From NCBI RefSeq assembly GCF_932526225.1, contig NC_064034.1, positions 12,908,887-12,972,886 of the forward strand: 64,000 bases of DNA, given 5' to 3'. Position numbers and translations under genes: made by a program. Under the pieces are notes generated by a model. That model worked only from the letters and a program-made list of their open reading frames with translations. It was not told where the DNA came from and did not search any database. Origin of the DNA: Nematostella vectensis (Eukaryota; Cnidaria; Anthozoa; Actiniaria; Edwardsiidae). Numbering within the stretch: position 1 is the first letter of the stretch; each line of letters begins with the position of its first letter. This document shows, piece by piece, positions 33,796 to 44,652 of the stretch.

Positions 33796-34222
33796 GTTGC
33801 CCGAGATGGCGCTTAGGGAATGGAACTCGAAGTTTGCGGAAGTTTTCCGAGGTGCGAAGTACACTTCCGGTTTTCAATAGGCGTGTAATTCGGGGACAAA
33901 ACTATAAACCATAAGCGAATTAGATAAAAAAGACATTCTAGATCACTCTGGTGGTATCGGGCAAACGCGCCACCATAGCCACATAGATACAGTGAGGCTG
34001 AAAGATTCAGATTCAGTATAGATAAATATTCATGTTTGGGTCTATTATCGAGCGAGAACGCTTATTATCGAACGAGAACGCTAACTACACTTGTTTATTT
34101 TAACTTCTTGTTGCTTTATCAAATTTTCAATTCTTAAATTAACTTTTCGTTACAAACCAACTAGCCACCGATGGCGAGTTGAACATCGGTGGCGGCGAGT
34201 TGTTTTGTGGTGAGATGGTGGA

Positions 34223-34420
34223 ATGTTTGCCGTAAACCAGCGTGCATGTCATGTTCTGTTGGAAATAAAGGAACTAAAAAAGCGTCCAAACATATTAGGA
34301 CTTGGGGCTAGAAAGCTACACATAAAAGTAATAGATAAACAACATTATAAATTTGAAGTCTTTTTGTTATCAGCTAAAAAATCTGAATTTGTTAATTTTG
34401 ACCTGTCAAAATGGGTAATT
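34223..34420 (+). pseudogene. Unrecognised coding fragment cut by the retrotransposon
   Basis: Open frame with protein-like composition ('ILGLGARKLHIKVIDKQ', 'KFEVFLLSAKK') running to the retrotransposon left end. The same frame resumes after the right flank: the direct-repeat segment followed by AATATAGATTTAGGC reads 'NIDLGTA' and a stop. So one host or repeat-encoded ORF appears split by the insertion. I do not recognise the family. Confidence 0.35.
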
Positions 34421-34421
34421 A
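34386..34421 (+). repeat. 36-bp direct repeat, left flank of the retrotransposon
   Basis: Identical to 38491-38526 over 36 bp, containing GACCTGTCAAAATGGG. The element's own ends may contribute a few A/T bases at the edges. Confidence 0.9.
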
Positions 34422-34579
34422 TTAACGTAGATCAATTAGTACACCAATCAGAATGGCATGTTGGTAATGCCAGGTTATACGATATTTAATCTCAAGCATG
34501 TGATGTGATTGCTCAGTTCACCGTCCTATTCAACTGAGAGCACGCTTAGCTTTTTATCAATCCGAACTCATCCGCCGGA

Positions 34580-35530
34580 ATGGCATCCAAATCCTACAGG
34601 ACTCGGTCCAAATCCAAATCACAAACATCTAATGTTGCTCAAGAGATTGCTGATCTCTCGGCTCAAATCGAGGAGCTACAAATGTCTTTGCCTTCGGTTT
34701 CACCATCCCACGCGGGAGCGCAACAACGAGTAGCTCCCCTCCTAACTCCCCAGGCCATAGAAGCCCCGTCTCTGGCCCAGCAGCTCCAGCTGGAACGCAC
34801 GAAGCAGGAGAACCTGAAGTTACAGCTGGAGCTGACCAAAGCGCAACTGGAGTTGGCTCGTTTTAACGCTCCCATTTCAGCGCCCGTAGAACCCTTGGCT
34901 GATGTTTTGAGTTCCACGCCGGCACGCCCCCTCACCGATGTGCCCAACTTGGCGACACTTCGCAAGCTCCGTCGCGATCGGGCAGTCCTTCCCAACGAAT
35001 TCCTCTTCACAACTTCTAAAGGTACGCTCGAGTACGACAAGCTCGACATTTCGGAATTTGTTGGGGGTTTCCTGGAGTGTATTAAGATCAAGAGCGAGCC
35101 AGAAAGGCCCACTCTTCTAGCACACCTCCAGCTGCTCATGGAGAAAGCAGCATCATATTCTTGGTCCAGTGTCAGGAATTTCCATTTTTCTATCAGCTCC
35201 GCAATAGAGGCTGGGCGGCTCACTTGGAATGACGCCACCGTCATTCGCGATAGGGCGCAGATCGCATTCACTCACGCGGATTTGCGTTCGGCTTCGCAAT
35301 CGGCACCGCGAAATGGGATCTCGTCTGCGCCAAAGGCCAAAAAAGAGCTTTATTGCAAGGATTGGAACCATACGGGGAAATGTTCTTGTCCCCCAACGGA
35401 TCCAGCCTACAAGTCTGTTCACCTTTGCCGAGTTTGTGATGCCAACCATTCTATGCTGTCGTGTGCAAAGCGGCGATTCCCGATACCTAACACTGGTCCG
35501 GTTGTCGTACCCGGCGGCGAGCGCCACTGA
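34580..35530 (+). CDS. Gag-like ORF of the YR retrotransposon
   Basis: 316 aa. N-terminal basic/Ser-rich part, then an apparent Leu/Gln/Glu-rich coiled coil (about 20-110), a conserved middle, and a C-terminal Cys/His cluster ('YCKDWNHTGKCSC', 'HLCRVCDANHSMLSC') typical of DIRS-group gag proteins. It ends GAG CGC CAC TGA CTA; the TGA is followed in the same frame by the pol ORF. It probably forms the particle and binds element RNA. Confidence 0.75.
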   Translation: MASKSYRTRSKSKSQTSNVAQEIADLSAQIEELQMSLPSVSPSHAGAQQRVAPLLTPQAIEAPSLAQQLQLERTKQENLKLQLELTKAQLELARFNAPISAPVEPLADVLSSTPARPLTDVPNLATLRKLRRDRAVLPNEFLFTTSKGTLEYDKLDISEFVGGFLECIKIKSEPERPTLLAHLQLLMEKAASYSWSSVRNFHFSISSAIEAGRLTWNDATVIRDRAQIAFTHADLRSASQSAPRNGISSAPKAKKELYCKDWNHTGKCSCPPTDPAYKSVHLCRVCDANHSMLSCAKRRFPIPNTGPVVVPGGERH

Positions 35531-37191
35531 CTATCAGCCGTGGTATTGGCGAACTCTGTCCGCGCCTTTCACCTTCCTAATTTTCGTGGTGCCCGAATCC
35601 CAGTGTCTTCCACTTTCGTGATTGATAAATGGAGCGCGTATCTCGAACATTATCAGGACAGACTTGTAATCGATTTTTTACGTTTTGGTTGGCCAATTAA
35701 TTTTCGTAGTGATCATGCTACGTCTACATTTAGAAATCATCCTTCAGCGAATCAGCACATTAATTATTTACAATTGTATGTAAAGAAAGAACTTGATTTT
35801 AATTCTATTTGCGGGCCATTCGCGTCCAATCCTTTTGATACGGAATGTATTATCTCGCCATTACTTTGCGTTCCTAAACGCGATTCTGAAGACCTCCGCG
35901 CTGTACATGACCTCAGCTTTCCGGAGGGACATTCTATTAATGATGGAATTCCAAAGGATTCCTATCTGGGCGATCAGTACCAATTACAACTGCCGGGAGT
36001 CGACAGGCTCGTTGATTTTGTTAATCGCCTCGGTCGTGGTTGTCACTTTTTCAAAAAAGATTTGAGCCGTGCCTTCCGTCAGATCCCTGTGGATCCCGCG
36101 GATTATCACAATCTAGGATTCCAAATCAACGATCAATTTTACTTCCATACTTCGTTCCCGTTTGGACTCGGCACGGCCAGTTTGGCTTGTCAGCGCACTA
36201 CAAAAGCTGTGGTTTACATTCTAAACACCATGGGCATTTTAGTGGATGTCTACATTGACGATTTTTATGGTGCTGCAATGCCGGACGTTTCACAGGATGA
36301 GTTCAACCGGATGAATTCTGTTTTTGACGAACTCGGGCTTGCCGCATCAGCCGCTAAAGACGTCTTACCATGCTATCGTATGACCTGTTTGGGAGTGGAA
36401 ATTGACACCCTAGACATGACTTTGACTGTCCCACAATTCCGGGTGACTGAACCCCAGGGAGAGTTAAATGAGTGGTTAACTAGGACACTCTATTCTAAAC
36501 GTGATCTTCAGCGTCTTCTTGGCAAACTGTCATTTATTACTTCTTGCATTCGTTCAGGCCGAGTTTACATGTGTCGTCTTCTTAATGCGTTACGCGCAAT
36601 CAGTTCACGTCACTCCAAGTTGCACGTTGATGATGAGCTACGTGCTGACATCCACTGGTGGTTATATCTTTTGCGTCATTACAATGGTGTTTCGGTTATT
36701 CCTTCCAACATCACGGTGGCAAATCCGGAATTATTTGCTTCTGACGCTTGTTTGACCGGATGCGGGGCTGTATGTTTCGGGGAATATTTCCGTTGCCCAT
36801 TCCCACCAAGGGTTTTATCTAAGCAACTACATATCAACGAGTTGGAGCTGTTAACTGTGGTGCTGGCGGTTAGGCTATGGGCTACTAAGCTACAAGGGCT
36901 TACAATTGAACTTTTCGTGGACAATACCACTTGTCTTTACGCCATTAATAACAATAGTTCAGCCAGTTCAGTGTTACATGTCTCCGAGAGCTATGGTTTT
37001 ATTTAGCTCTTCATAATATTTCTTTATGCGCGCGCTTAGTACCCAGTCGCCTTAATTTCGTGGCAGATCAACTGAGCCGTTCCCATGCCGACTTTAATTG
37101 TCGCGCACAGTTTAACGAGTATGCCGAGCTCCACAATTTGTTCGAGCTTGAGATACCAGATGGTTATTTCGATTTCGTAGCTGCGTCTTAA
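35531..37191 (+). pseudogene. Reverse transcriptase-RNase H ORF, one frameshift
   Basis: In frame with gag after the single TGA at 35528-35530. RT motifs: 'FKKDLSRAFRQ', 'FPFGLGTA', catalytic 'VYIDDFYG'. RNase H follows with the Asp in 'FASDACLTG', Glu in 'INELELL' and Asp in 'LFVDNTTC'. The frame meets TAG at 37004-37006, while the expected RNase H end ('LNFVADQLSRS') continues in another frame to TAA at 37189-37191. A small indel between about 36950 and 36990 therefore breaks the end. Confidence 0.85.
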
Positions 37192-37265
37192 TATATTTTA
37201 TGTCTCAAGTATCCTTTTAGTTCATACATATCTTCTTTGGTTTATTTTAAATTTTATTTTTCAGA

Positions 37266-38252
37266 TCGTTCTCAGCAACTCATCCATTACGCTTATGAGG
37301 TGCAGCGCTTCGCTTTTCAAGAGTCCACGAAACGCAACATGTGAAGTCAACTTGAAGCGTATATACATTTTTGTTCTTATTATCAGTTAGTGCCATTTCC
37401 GGTGACTAAGCAAACTTATCTAGCGTACCTTGTATTTCTTTCGCGTTCCTTATCGTGTTATCGCTCGGTGATTAATTATGTCAACATTTTGAAGCACGTT
37501 AACAATTCGCTAGGTGCCGACTTATCGTTTATGCAGGGATACGATTGTGTGTTGACACAGAAAGCACTTCGGCGCATGATGGGTGATCAGGTGTCTCACA
37601 CTCTACCGATAACCATCACGATTTTACTAAAATGTGTTCAGAATTTTGATTCTCGCAATGTATTTCATGTATGCATGCATGCAGCGTTTTTAGTCGTTTT
37701 TTTTTTTCGTTCTTGCGTATTTCCAATTTATTGCCATACAAAGCAAGCGATTTGTTAAGTTCCGCAAACCTTTTCCTTAGACGCAATCAAGTGGTCTTTG
37801 TTTCCTCTGGTGCTCTATTGTCGGTTTATCGAACTAAAACACTTCAATTTCAGGAGCGGATCTTAGAGATTCCTTTGCCAACCATACCAGGTTCGCCACT
37901 TTGCCCTGTTTCCGCATTGAAGCGATATTTCGATATAGTTCCTGCAGCGCCGAATAGTCCCTGTTTTGTAATTCCTCGCGGCATCCAAACGACGCCAGTT
38001 TTAGCTTCGCACTTTAATTCTTTTCTTAAGAAATGTGTTTATGCCATAGGGCTGAATCCCTCCAATTTTTCGTCGCGCAGCTTTCGCAAAGGCGGGGCTA
38101 CATTCGCGTTTAATCGCGGGGCACCGACTGAATTCATCAAAGCGCAGGGTGATTGGAAGAGTGATGCATATTTAGTCTACTTAACTCTATCAAGTAGAAA
38201 AAAGCTTGCTATTCTCAATTCTATTACAACTAGGCTTGCCAACAAGCAATAA
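37266..38252 (+). pseudogene. Tyrosine recombinase ORF, stop and frameshift
   Basis: Open from a TTTTTCAG acceptor-like string at 37265. Recombinase features: the first Arg region ('FLRISNLLP'), the second box ('SFRKGGATFAF') and the C-terminal 'GDWKSDAYLVYL' with the nucleophile Tyr. It would integrate a circular DNA intermediate. Lesions: in-frame TGA at 37342-37344 and a frame change in the poly-T run at about 37697. In the second box the usual His before S-F-R is Arg here ('SRSFRKGG'). The TTTTTCAG suggests expression from a spliced transcript, but that is inferred. Confidence 0.75.
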
Positions 38253-38490
38253 CACAGTTATCGTTATACGTGTCAATACTCTTCATGCCATTCTATTTCT
38301 ATGAATATATTTGTTTCTTATTTCTTTCTATTCATATTTTTAATTAGTTTATTATTTTTTCGGGTTTGGGGTTTATTCATTTTATCGTATTTTATTATTA
38401 TTAATAATTCACTTGTAATTTAGATCAGTGGCAGATTTTAATAAATTAGTTGAACCCCAGCCGCGTTTACTCTTTTCACAGTATGTTAGT

Positions 38491-38526
38491 AATTTGTTAA
38501 TTTTGACCTGTCAAAATGGGTAATTA
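38491..38526 (+). repeat. 36-bp direct repeat, right flank of the retrotransposon
   Basis: Second copy of 34386-34421. Confidence 0.9.
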
Positions 38527-41225
38527 ATATAGATTTAGGCACTGCCTAAAAGCGGAGCCAGCATTGAACACCTGTGTTGACTGATTGAGGTATTTTTGGG
38601 GGATCTAGGATCCTGCTCTTTACTGAGATTTATTTATTGTACCAACCAAATGGATCCAGGCCTTATTCAATAATTTAAATTATGCAGTACATCAAAGTTA
38701 ACAAACACAATTCCTGGTGTGAATATGGCTGTCAAAGTTGTCAAGAGTCTAATGGTAAATTCTTATGTCCCATCATAGAAGTTTATAAATATATTTTTTT
38801 TAATCAAAACAATACTCCGACAAGCTTTGCCCTTGTGCAGAATAGGTCATGGATGTAACAGCATTCCACAGATTTGAAATAATATATTTAGACTGTTTAG
38901 ATGCCATACTGTAATTTTTATGTATTGATTTAGTGGCGATTCTCTCCTTCATTGGACAGAATATTCAGAAAAATGTCTGGAAATTAAAATCCAAAAATAT
39001 ATCTCCTTTCATGCATTACATATTGGTGCACCCACCATTTACCATATAGTGGCCTTGTTGTTGGTGGCCTACTCCAAAATGAATGCAATGAAGAAAAAAC
39101 AAATTGATTTTGGAAGCAAATCCTAAAAAAAACATCTAATGCATCAATGACAGTGCTAAAATGCTAACTTCTTATTTCAAACCAAACCCTTTCATTGATC
39201 TATGTTTGGGGTAGAGAGGAAGGAAAGAATATCAATTGACTAAAAAATAGTTGACGGGGGAGGAGATATAAAGGGAATTGACTCAACTTGAAAGGTTTGT
39301 TGATAAAAATATAACAGTAATGAAAATAATTTGATTGAGCATTTCTTGACATTTCCCCTTTCCCATTATCTTAACCCTTTCATCACCACAGGCCTCTAAA
39401 GAGGCCATGTCTATGCTATCCAAGCTATGTGAACAGAATTCTATTATTGAAAAAAGAACAAGGTTGTTGCTAGTGTTATAAAGTTTAAGTATCTTGCCCT
39501 AAAAAAACCCTTTCCTTAATAAAAGTTTCATTAATGTACATTTGTAAAGCTACATTCTGACAAGCTTTGTCCTTGCGAAGAACAAGTAATGGATGAAACA
39601 GGATTTCAAAGATAGAATATAGTGTCAGACACAATTTTAGATAAGATGCAATACTGAAGTTTTAATGTACCATTTTAAGTGGTGATTTTCCATCCCCATG
39701 GGAATTAATATCTACAAATATACATCCAGTAATGCATTATATTTTAGTGTTTTTAGAAACCCTGGATCCAACCATTCCAATGAAATAAATCTAAACCTTT
39801 AAAATAAATGTAATGGAAAAGGAAAGGAAATCCTAAAAAGAAGATATAAGTGAAAGTACTAAATGAAAATTTCTAATTTAAAAATCAAATCTGTTATTAA
39901 TTTATTTTTGGTGTAGAGGGGAAATAGCAAAGAGCATCAATTGCATAAAAATAGTCAACATGGAGAAGGAAAGGAAGAAATATGACTCTTCTTTAAATGT
40001 TTGAAAAGAAAATATAATAACAATAATGTGATAATTATATTCAGTACTTTCCTAAAATATCCCCTTTCCCATTATCTTTAGGTTAATAGAAAACTGTTTT
40101 CGTTACAGAATTATTATTTAAAAAGCAAAATTATGTTTTTAGTTTTATATAATATAAGTATCTTGTTCTAAAAAAAAACTATTGAATGTGTACTGCTGAA
40201 TCACATAGTAATGCCCTAGTCATTTGAGCCCCCTCCCTTATTGTCCTGGGGAAGTCAGGGGTGTGGGGTTTTAGATTACTTTTTAACCAGAATATATCAA
40301 GAGGGGTGGTGGTATTGACTGTTTTTGACTCTTGGAAACAGGCTTTTATTAAAGTCTAATCCCCCACCCTTTCCTGGGACCATGTGTGTGGGGGTATCAA
40401 ATGACTAGTGAATAAGAACTCCCTACTGTCTTTCAGACATGTCTTTCAAGACATGGTTTTCAATTCTCATGTCTTCCAGTCTTAAGCATTCATCTTGGCC
40501 CTCAGGTAGTCCCTGGTTCATAAAAGAGTAACATTTCTTTCAAAACAATCTTTTCATCAAGACATTTAAAATCTGACTAATTTCCACAAATATTTGAAAA
40601 AATAATAATAAACACATGAGATGTAAGATGCAGACAATAACAATACATATTGGCAACAGGGGTTGAATTTTGTTTTGTTTTTATCCTCGGTAAGGAAAAT
40701 TTCTCTTGTAAGTTGAAAAAGTTGCTGTATCTTCTAAGGATATGTATCTTCTTAGGACTAAGAGCACAGGATATAAAGACAAGAACGGTCTTCTTTACCA
40801 GTATATGACAAATAAAACACGATATTGGTTAGCCTTTATGAAATATTTCAACAGAATCAAGAATAAAGATAGAACAAAGAATGTCAAAACAAAAGGTGTT
40901 ATGCTCATTCTCAAAGCAAACAAAAAGGACAACAAAAAGCCCAATAACTGTCATATCCTCAATAGACAAAAGAAATCGTCGTCTGAAACTCACCTTGAAT
41001 TTTGTCGCTTTCTTGTGGTTTTGTTCGCTTTTTAATGTGAACTATTACTTACTTAAATTTACTAGCAAAAGCCAGACATATCCTTACATAAATCTTGGCG
41101 TGAATGAATGTTAGTAGATCTCCTCTAGTTGACTTTATCCTTAAGTCACAAAATTTGAGGCAAAAACAAATAATCAACGCATGACAAGAACTTTTCCCTT
41201 GCTCTGTGCTTGAATTTAGCCGCCA
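38527..41225. other. AT-rich intergenic region with an old tandem duplication of about 720 bp
   Basis: No convincing gene. Two diverged blocks share landmarks: GACAAGCTTTG.CCTTG at 38819 and 39558, and TTTCCCCTTTCCCATTATCTT at 39352 and about 40066, offset 715-740 bp. ORFs here (for example 40742-41035) are Lys/Asn-rich and look random. Confidence 0.6.
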
Positions 41226-41339
41226 TTACGGGGCCGAGTGAGGCCTGGGAGTTGCGCGGCTGGCTGGCTGGCTGGCTGGCGAGTGACACCACAGGGTACC
41301 CGCGCGATGACCACAAAACCAAGTCGCATAGTTATACCA

Positions 41340-41393
41340 TATTTCTATACCTATGGAGCTCCGCGCGCGGCCTACGGCCGCGCTGGCTCCGCT
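41340..41393. repeat. GC-rich palindrome next to the solo element
   Basis: GGAGCTCCGCGCGCGGCC and GGCCGCGCTGGCTCC form inverted arms around CTAC, a strong hairpin in AT-rich DNA, ending where the 284-bp element starts. Confidence 0.6.
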
Positions 41394-41677
41394 ATTAACG
41401 TAGATCAATTAGTACACCAATCAGAATGGCATGTTGGTAATGCCAGGTTATACGATATTTAATCTCAAGCATGTGATGTGATTGCTCAGTTCACCGTCCT
41501 ATTCAACTGAGAGCACGCTTAGCTTTTTACCACACCCACCCTCCCAAGTGGGGGTTTATTCATTTTATCGTATTTTATTATTATTAATAATTCACTTGTA
41601 ATTTAGATCAGTGGCAGATTTTAATAAATTAGTTGAACCCCAGCCGCGTTTACTCTTTTCACAGTATGTTAGTAATT
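41394..41677 (+). mobile_element. 284-bp end-to-end deletion derivative of the YR retrotransposon
   Basis: 41394-41529 repeats the first 136 bp of the element at 34421. 41552-41677 repeats the last 127 bp (38368-38494). A 22-bp linker with CACACCCACCCTCCCAAG joins them. Either an internally deleted copy or an A-B unit of split direct repeats as in Ngaro elements. Confidence 0.85.
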
Positions 41678-43480
41678 ATCCGTAAATGGTAATTTAGTTA
41701 CTGGCCTGAGACGATACTTAAGTAAGTATGAAGACGTTTTAATTTAGGATATGGATTAACTTTTAATTTTTTTTTCGGCATGTCACAACAGTCGGCCTGA
41801 GAGTTCACCAGCGCCATGATCAATATACATTACTTTTTATTATCTATATATAGATAATATAGATATAGATAATATCTATATCTATATATAATATATAATA
41901 GCGTAATATTAAAAAACTTACTTGTTGGCGTATCCATAGACGTATTTCTGTTTGCACTAGGCTGTATTTTAGTCCATTCTAAAAGTCATTGACAAGTTTT
42001 GTCGTGGAATTTCATCTAAAAATTTCAATAATTAGCATTTTCAGAATAGACTTTGGCAGCGTCAAAGTTTGTCAAAAAAATTGTGTGTGTGTGTGTGTGA
42101 CATTTTATCCGTCGCAAGAATATGCCGTATGCCGTTAATTTTGCCGAGAGTTTGGATAGCGTTTCATCGGCACGCCAAAAAAGTCACTTTCAATCGCACA
42201 GAAATCACGTTTAGTTATGCGTGACAAATGGAGTTGATTGAATTTCTGTGTAGTGACACGCTACGGCACGGCGTAATACGAGACCACGGCATCTAACTCC
42301 AGTGGAACTCCATTCTACGTATTGAGACAAAAACCATTGATACGGGATGCGGTATTGAGACAAAAACAAGTTCAGAATGCGGAATTTCGAGTTATACGAG
42401 TTTGAGTTAGCGGGGGTAACGATAGATTTTACGATTTGTATTATAAAATATTCAACTACATTTAACTACATCGAATGAATGTGGGTTGCAAAGCGTCCCT
42501 GTAAAAAATAAACGACAACAATTTCTTGTAGGGAGTAGTCTAGTATCCAATTGAAGCGGTACATACGCACATCTATAAGTAAGCTATCTTTTTTTATCCA
42601 ATTATCCCAAGCTATACTTGGGCTACATCAAGCTTACCTTCAAGCCGCATAGTGTTGACCGGTATCCATGATAGAAATATCTGAAATATGACATCTACAA
42701 AACAGGGATCCCGATCAATGTTTAACTTATTTTTAGGATACTATTCGAGAGGGGGAGGGGGAGAGTCTGAATCTCGAGTCAGAGTCTCGATTTTGGAGGG
42801 CCGACGGCTCTTCATATCCAAAGAGATTTTGCTTGTAAAGAAGAAATACAAAAATAAAATAACATTGAATTCGGCCCCCTCTCATGGCTCGAACCCAATC
42901 ACTGTATTGGAACTCCTAGATTCGCCCAGCGACCCATTTGACAAATATGTTGTTGAGAAAAAAACTGAATGAAAATAAAAGGATAGAAAATGAAAAGATC
43001 TATGTAATCCAGAAAAAAATCCGCCTCGCCCCCTGGTCCCCTTTAACCTGTTTCACCGTGTACATTTGAAATAGAGCCAAATGACACAACAATATTTTGC
43101 GAAATATCTTTCTTGTCTTCTTGACGACTTCAGCGAGCTTGTAACTAAAATGTAACGATGTTTTATTACACTCACCACTTATTTCATCACAAGTTGTACA
43201 AATTTAAAACGAGAAAAATCATGACAAATAAAATTTTATTAATTAAATTGAAACAAACACAACATCAGAAATAAATTCAAATTTCTTTCGTTATTCACTG
43301 CATATAACAGCTAATTTCACGCATCGCTAGTTGAAAATAATGGCAATAAAACATACATGGGTAGTTTTACTTTTTCATCGCCGGGCAATCTTTTACAACT
43401 TTTACTTAATCAATCCGCGTTCTTTTTTTGTCCCTAAATTTTGAGGTTTTCCATCGCTGATTGTGATACCCCACCCTCTT
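41678..43480. other. Intergenic, no gene seen
   Basis: Contains an AT palindrome tract (41840-41900, TATAGATAATAT repeats) and a (TG)9 microsatellite near 42085-42100. No coding signal. Confidence 0.5.
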
Positions 43481-43481
43481 C

Positions 43482-43850
43482 TTATTTGATGACTCCATTC
43501 TCGCTCGCCGCCATTTTTTTCATCTCCCGAAGCTTTTTACCACCGGTAGCATTCTTTGCTTTCGCTTCTTTCATCCTCCCATACGGGGGGAAGGCAAGTG
43601 GCTGCCCTGGCGTGTACGACTGGACAGGCCCTCGATTGTAGTAATCGCTCTCGTAAACCACATCGAAGAGCACAATGTCCTTGCTGTCCGCGATGATTGG
43701 AATAATCCTGCCGATGCCGGGCGACACAGAGGTATAAACTCGGACAGCAGGAGGGCATGGAATGGACGTCGGATTGCCCGGACAGCCGTCGTCGCTGCTG
43801 GATTCGCCGCGTCTCGCCTTCAGCTTTGAAAACATCCTACTGAGACTCAT
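43482..43850 (-). CDS. 122-aa single-exon ORF of unknown function
   Basis: Starts MSLSRMFSKLKARRG. An upstream in-frame ATG would add 33 residues that look like 5' UTR. The middle is protein-like ('GIGRIIPIIADSKDIVLFDV', 'GPVQSYTPGQPLAFPPYG') and the end is Lys-rich ('MKEAKAKNATGGKKL'). GC content is higher than the surroundings. No signal peptide, membrane segment or known domain seen. It could be a small gene or a retrocopy. Confidence 0.35.
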   Translation of the reverse strand: MSLSRMFSKLKARRGESSSDDGCPGNPTSIPCPPAVRVYTSVSPGIGRIIPIIADSKDIVLFDVVYESDYYNRGPVQSYTPGQPLAFPPYGRMKEAKAKNATGGKKLREMKKMAASENGVIK

Positions 43851-43977
43851 GGTTGAATATAAGCGTTTATCCGTGAAAGGAGTAAAGAAATACCCTGTAT
43901 TCACTATGGCAAGTGTTTCTCGATACAGGGCTAAAACATTGCGACCCAAAAATCCCTGGCATGTTTAAATAACCATT

Positions 43978-44145
43978 CCAACGTCAATTGCCCTTATATG
44001 CCAAGTATACCTGCTTTATATGGCAGTCTCTTTGATGGTACTTGCGCATTCATTACCATGGAAACCTCTACGTCAATTGCCCTTATATGGAATAAGACCC
44101 TGCCTTATATGGCAGTTTCAATGTTGGTACTCACCTGTTCTAAAA
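43978..44145. repeat. Two-copy direct repeat of about 92 bp
   Basis: ACGTCAATTGCCCTTATATG occurs at 43981 and 44073; CTTTATATGGCAGT and CCTTATATGGCAGT occur at matching spacing. Confidence 0.7.
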
Positions 44146-44552
44146 ACAACGGCCTTGAGTCATAACATAGGCTCATAAGGTAGTCACTACAGTTTAAACG
44201 TTACAGACTCCAGTGTCCCTCAAGGTTCCATCCTCGGGTCGCTTTCCTTATGCAGGTGCGGCAAGCGGTGGGGATTTGACAAACCCACACTTAATATTGA
44301 TGGTGCTTGAAGGTTCACCGTAAACATTTTGACAAAAAGTCCAGCCAATCAGGTTAGGGTGTTCCCATGCTCAACCGACAGACAGTCTGGCTACGGTCGA
44401 CTACACGAGGTCGAATAAACAACGTCCGGCGTTTCTCATTGGCTGAACTTTTTTCAAAATGTTTGGTGTTCAAGCCGAATCTGATTGTTCAAAGTTGTTT
44501 AGCATGGCCCGCTTTCTGTTTCCTTACTGTAAAAGCACCAGGAAAGGCATAA

Positions 44553-44652
44553 GTAACCCAAGCACTCGGTTTGTATTCTAGTACGCAAGAGAATTTGTAG
44601 TGATGAAAAAATTCTCTTGCGTACTAGAATGCATACCGAGTGCTGGGGTTAC
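44553..44652. repeat. 44-bp near-perfect inverted repeat with 12-nt loop
   Basis: Arms 44553-44596 and 44609-44652 pair over 44 positions with two mismatches and one G-U. The inner 22 bp (ATTCTAGTACGCAAGAGAATTT region) are perfect. Loop GTAGTGATGAAA. Could be a pre-miRNA-like or siRNA hairpin, or a foldback element. Confidence 0.85.

Larger units (their letters stand above)
34421..38494 (+). mobile_element. Tyrosine-recombinase (DIRS/Ngaro-type) retrotransposon
   Basis: Order: 159-bp leader starting ATTAACGTAG, gag-like ORF, RT-RNase H, tyrosine recombinase, 3' region ending TATGTTAGTAATT. Both ends are confirmed by the second insertion at 41394-41677, which starts and ends at the same bases. 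A tyrosine recombinase instead of an integrase, with no LTRs, places it among YR retroelements. The pol and recombinase frames each carry lesions, so this copy is probably dead but fairly young. Confidence 0.88.

Noticed and set aside
40742-41114. Lys/Asn-rich ORFs in the AT-rich intergenic block
   Set aside because: Composition follows base bias; no domain or start context.
41210-41462. Overlapping ORFs over the GC palindrome
   Set aside because: Run across a hairpin and into the retroelement end; no family features.
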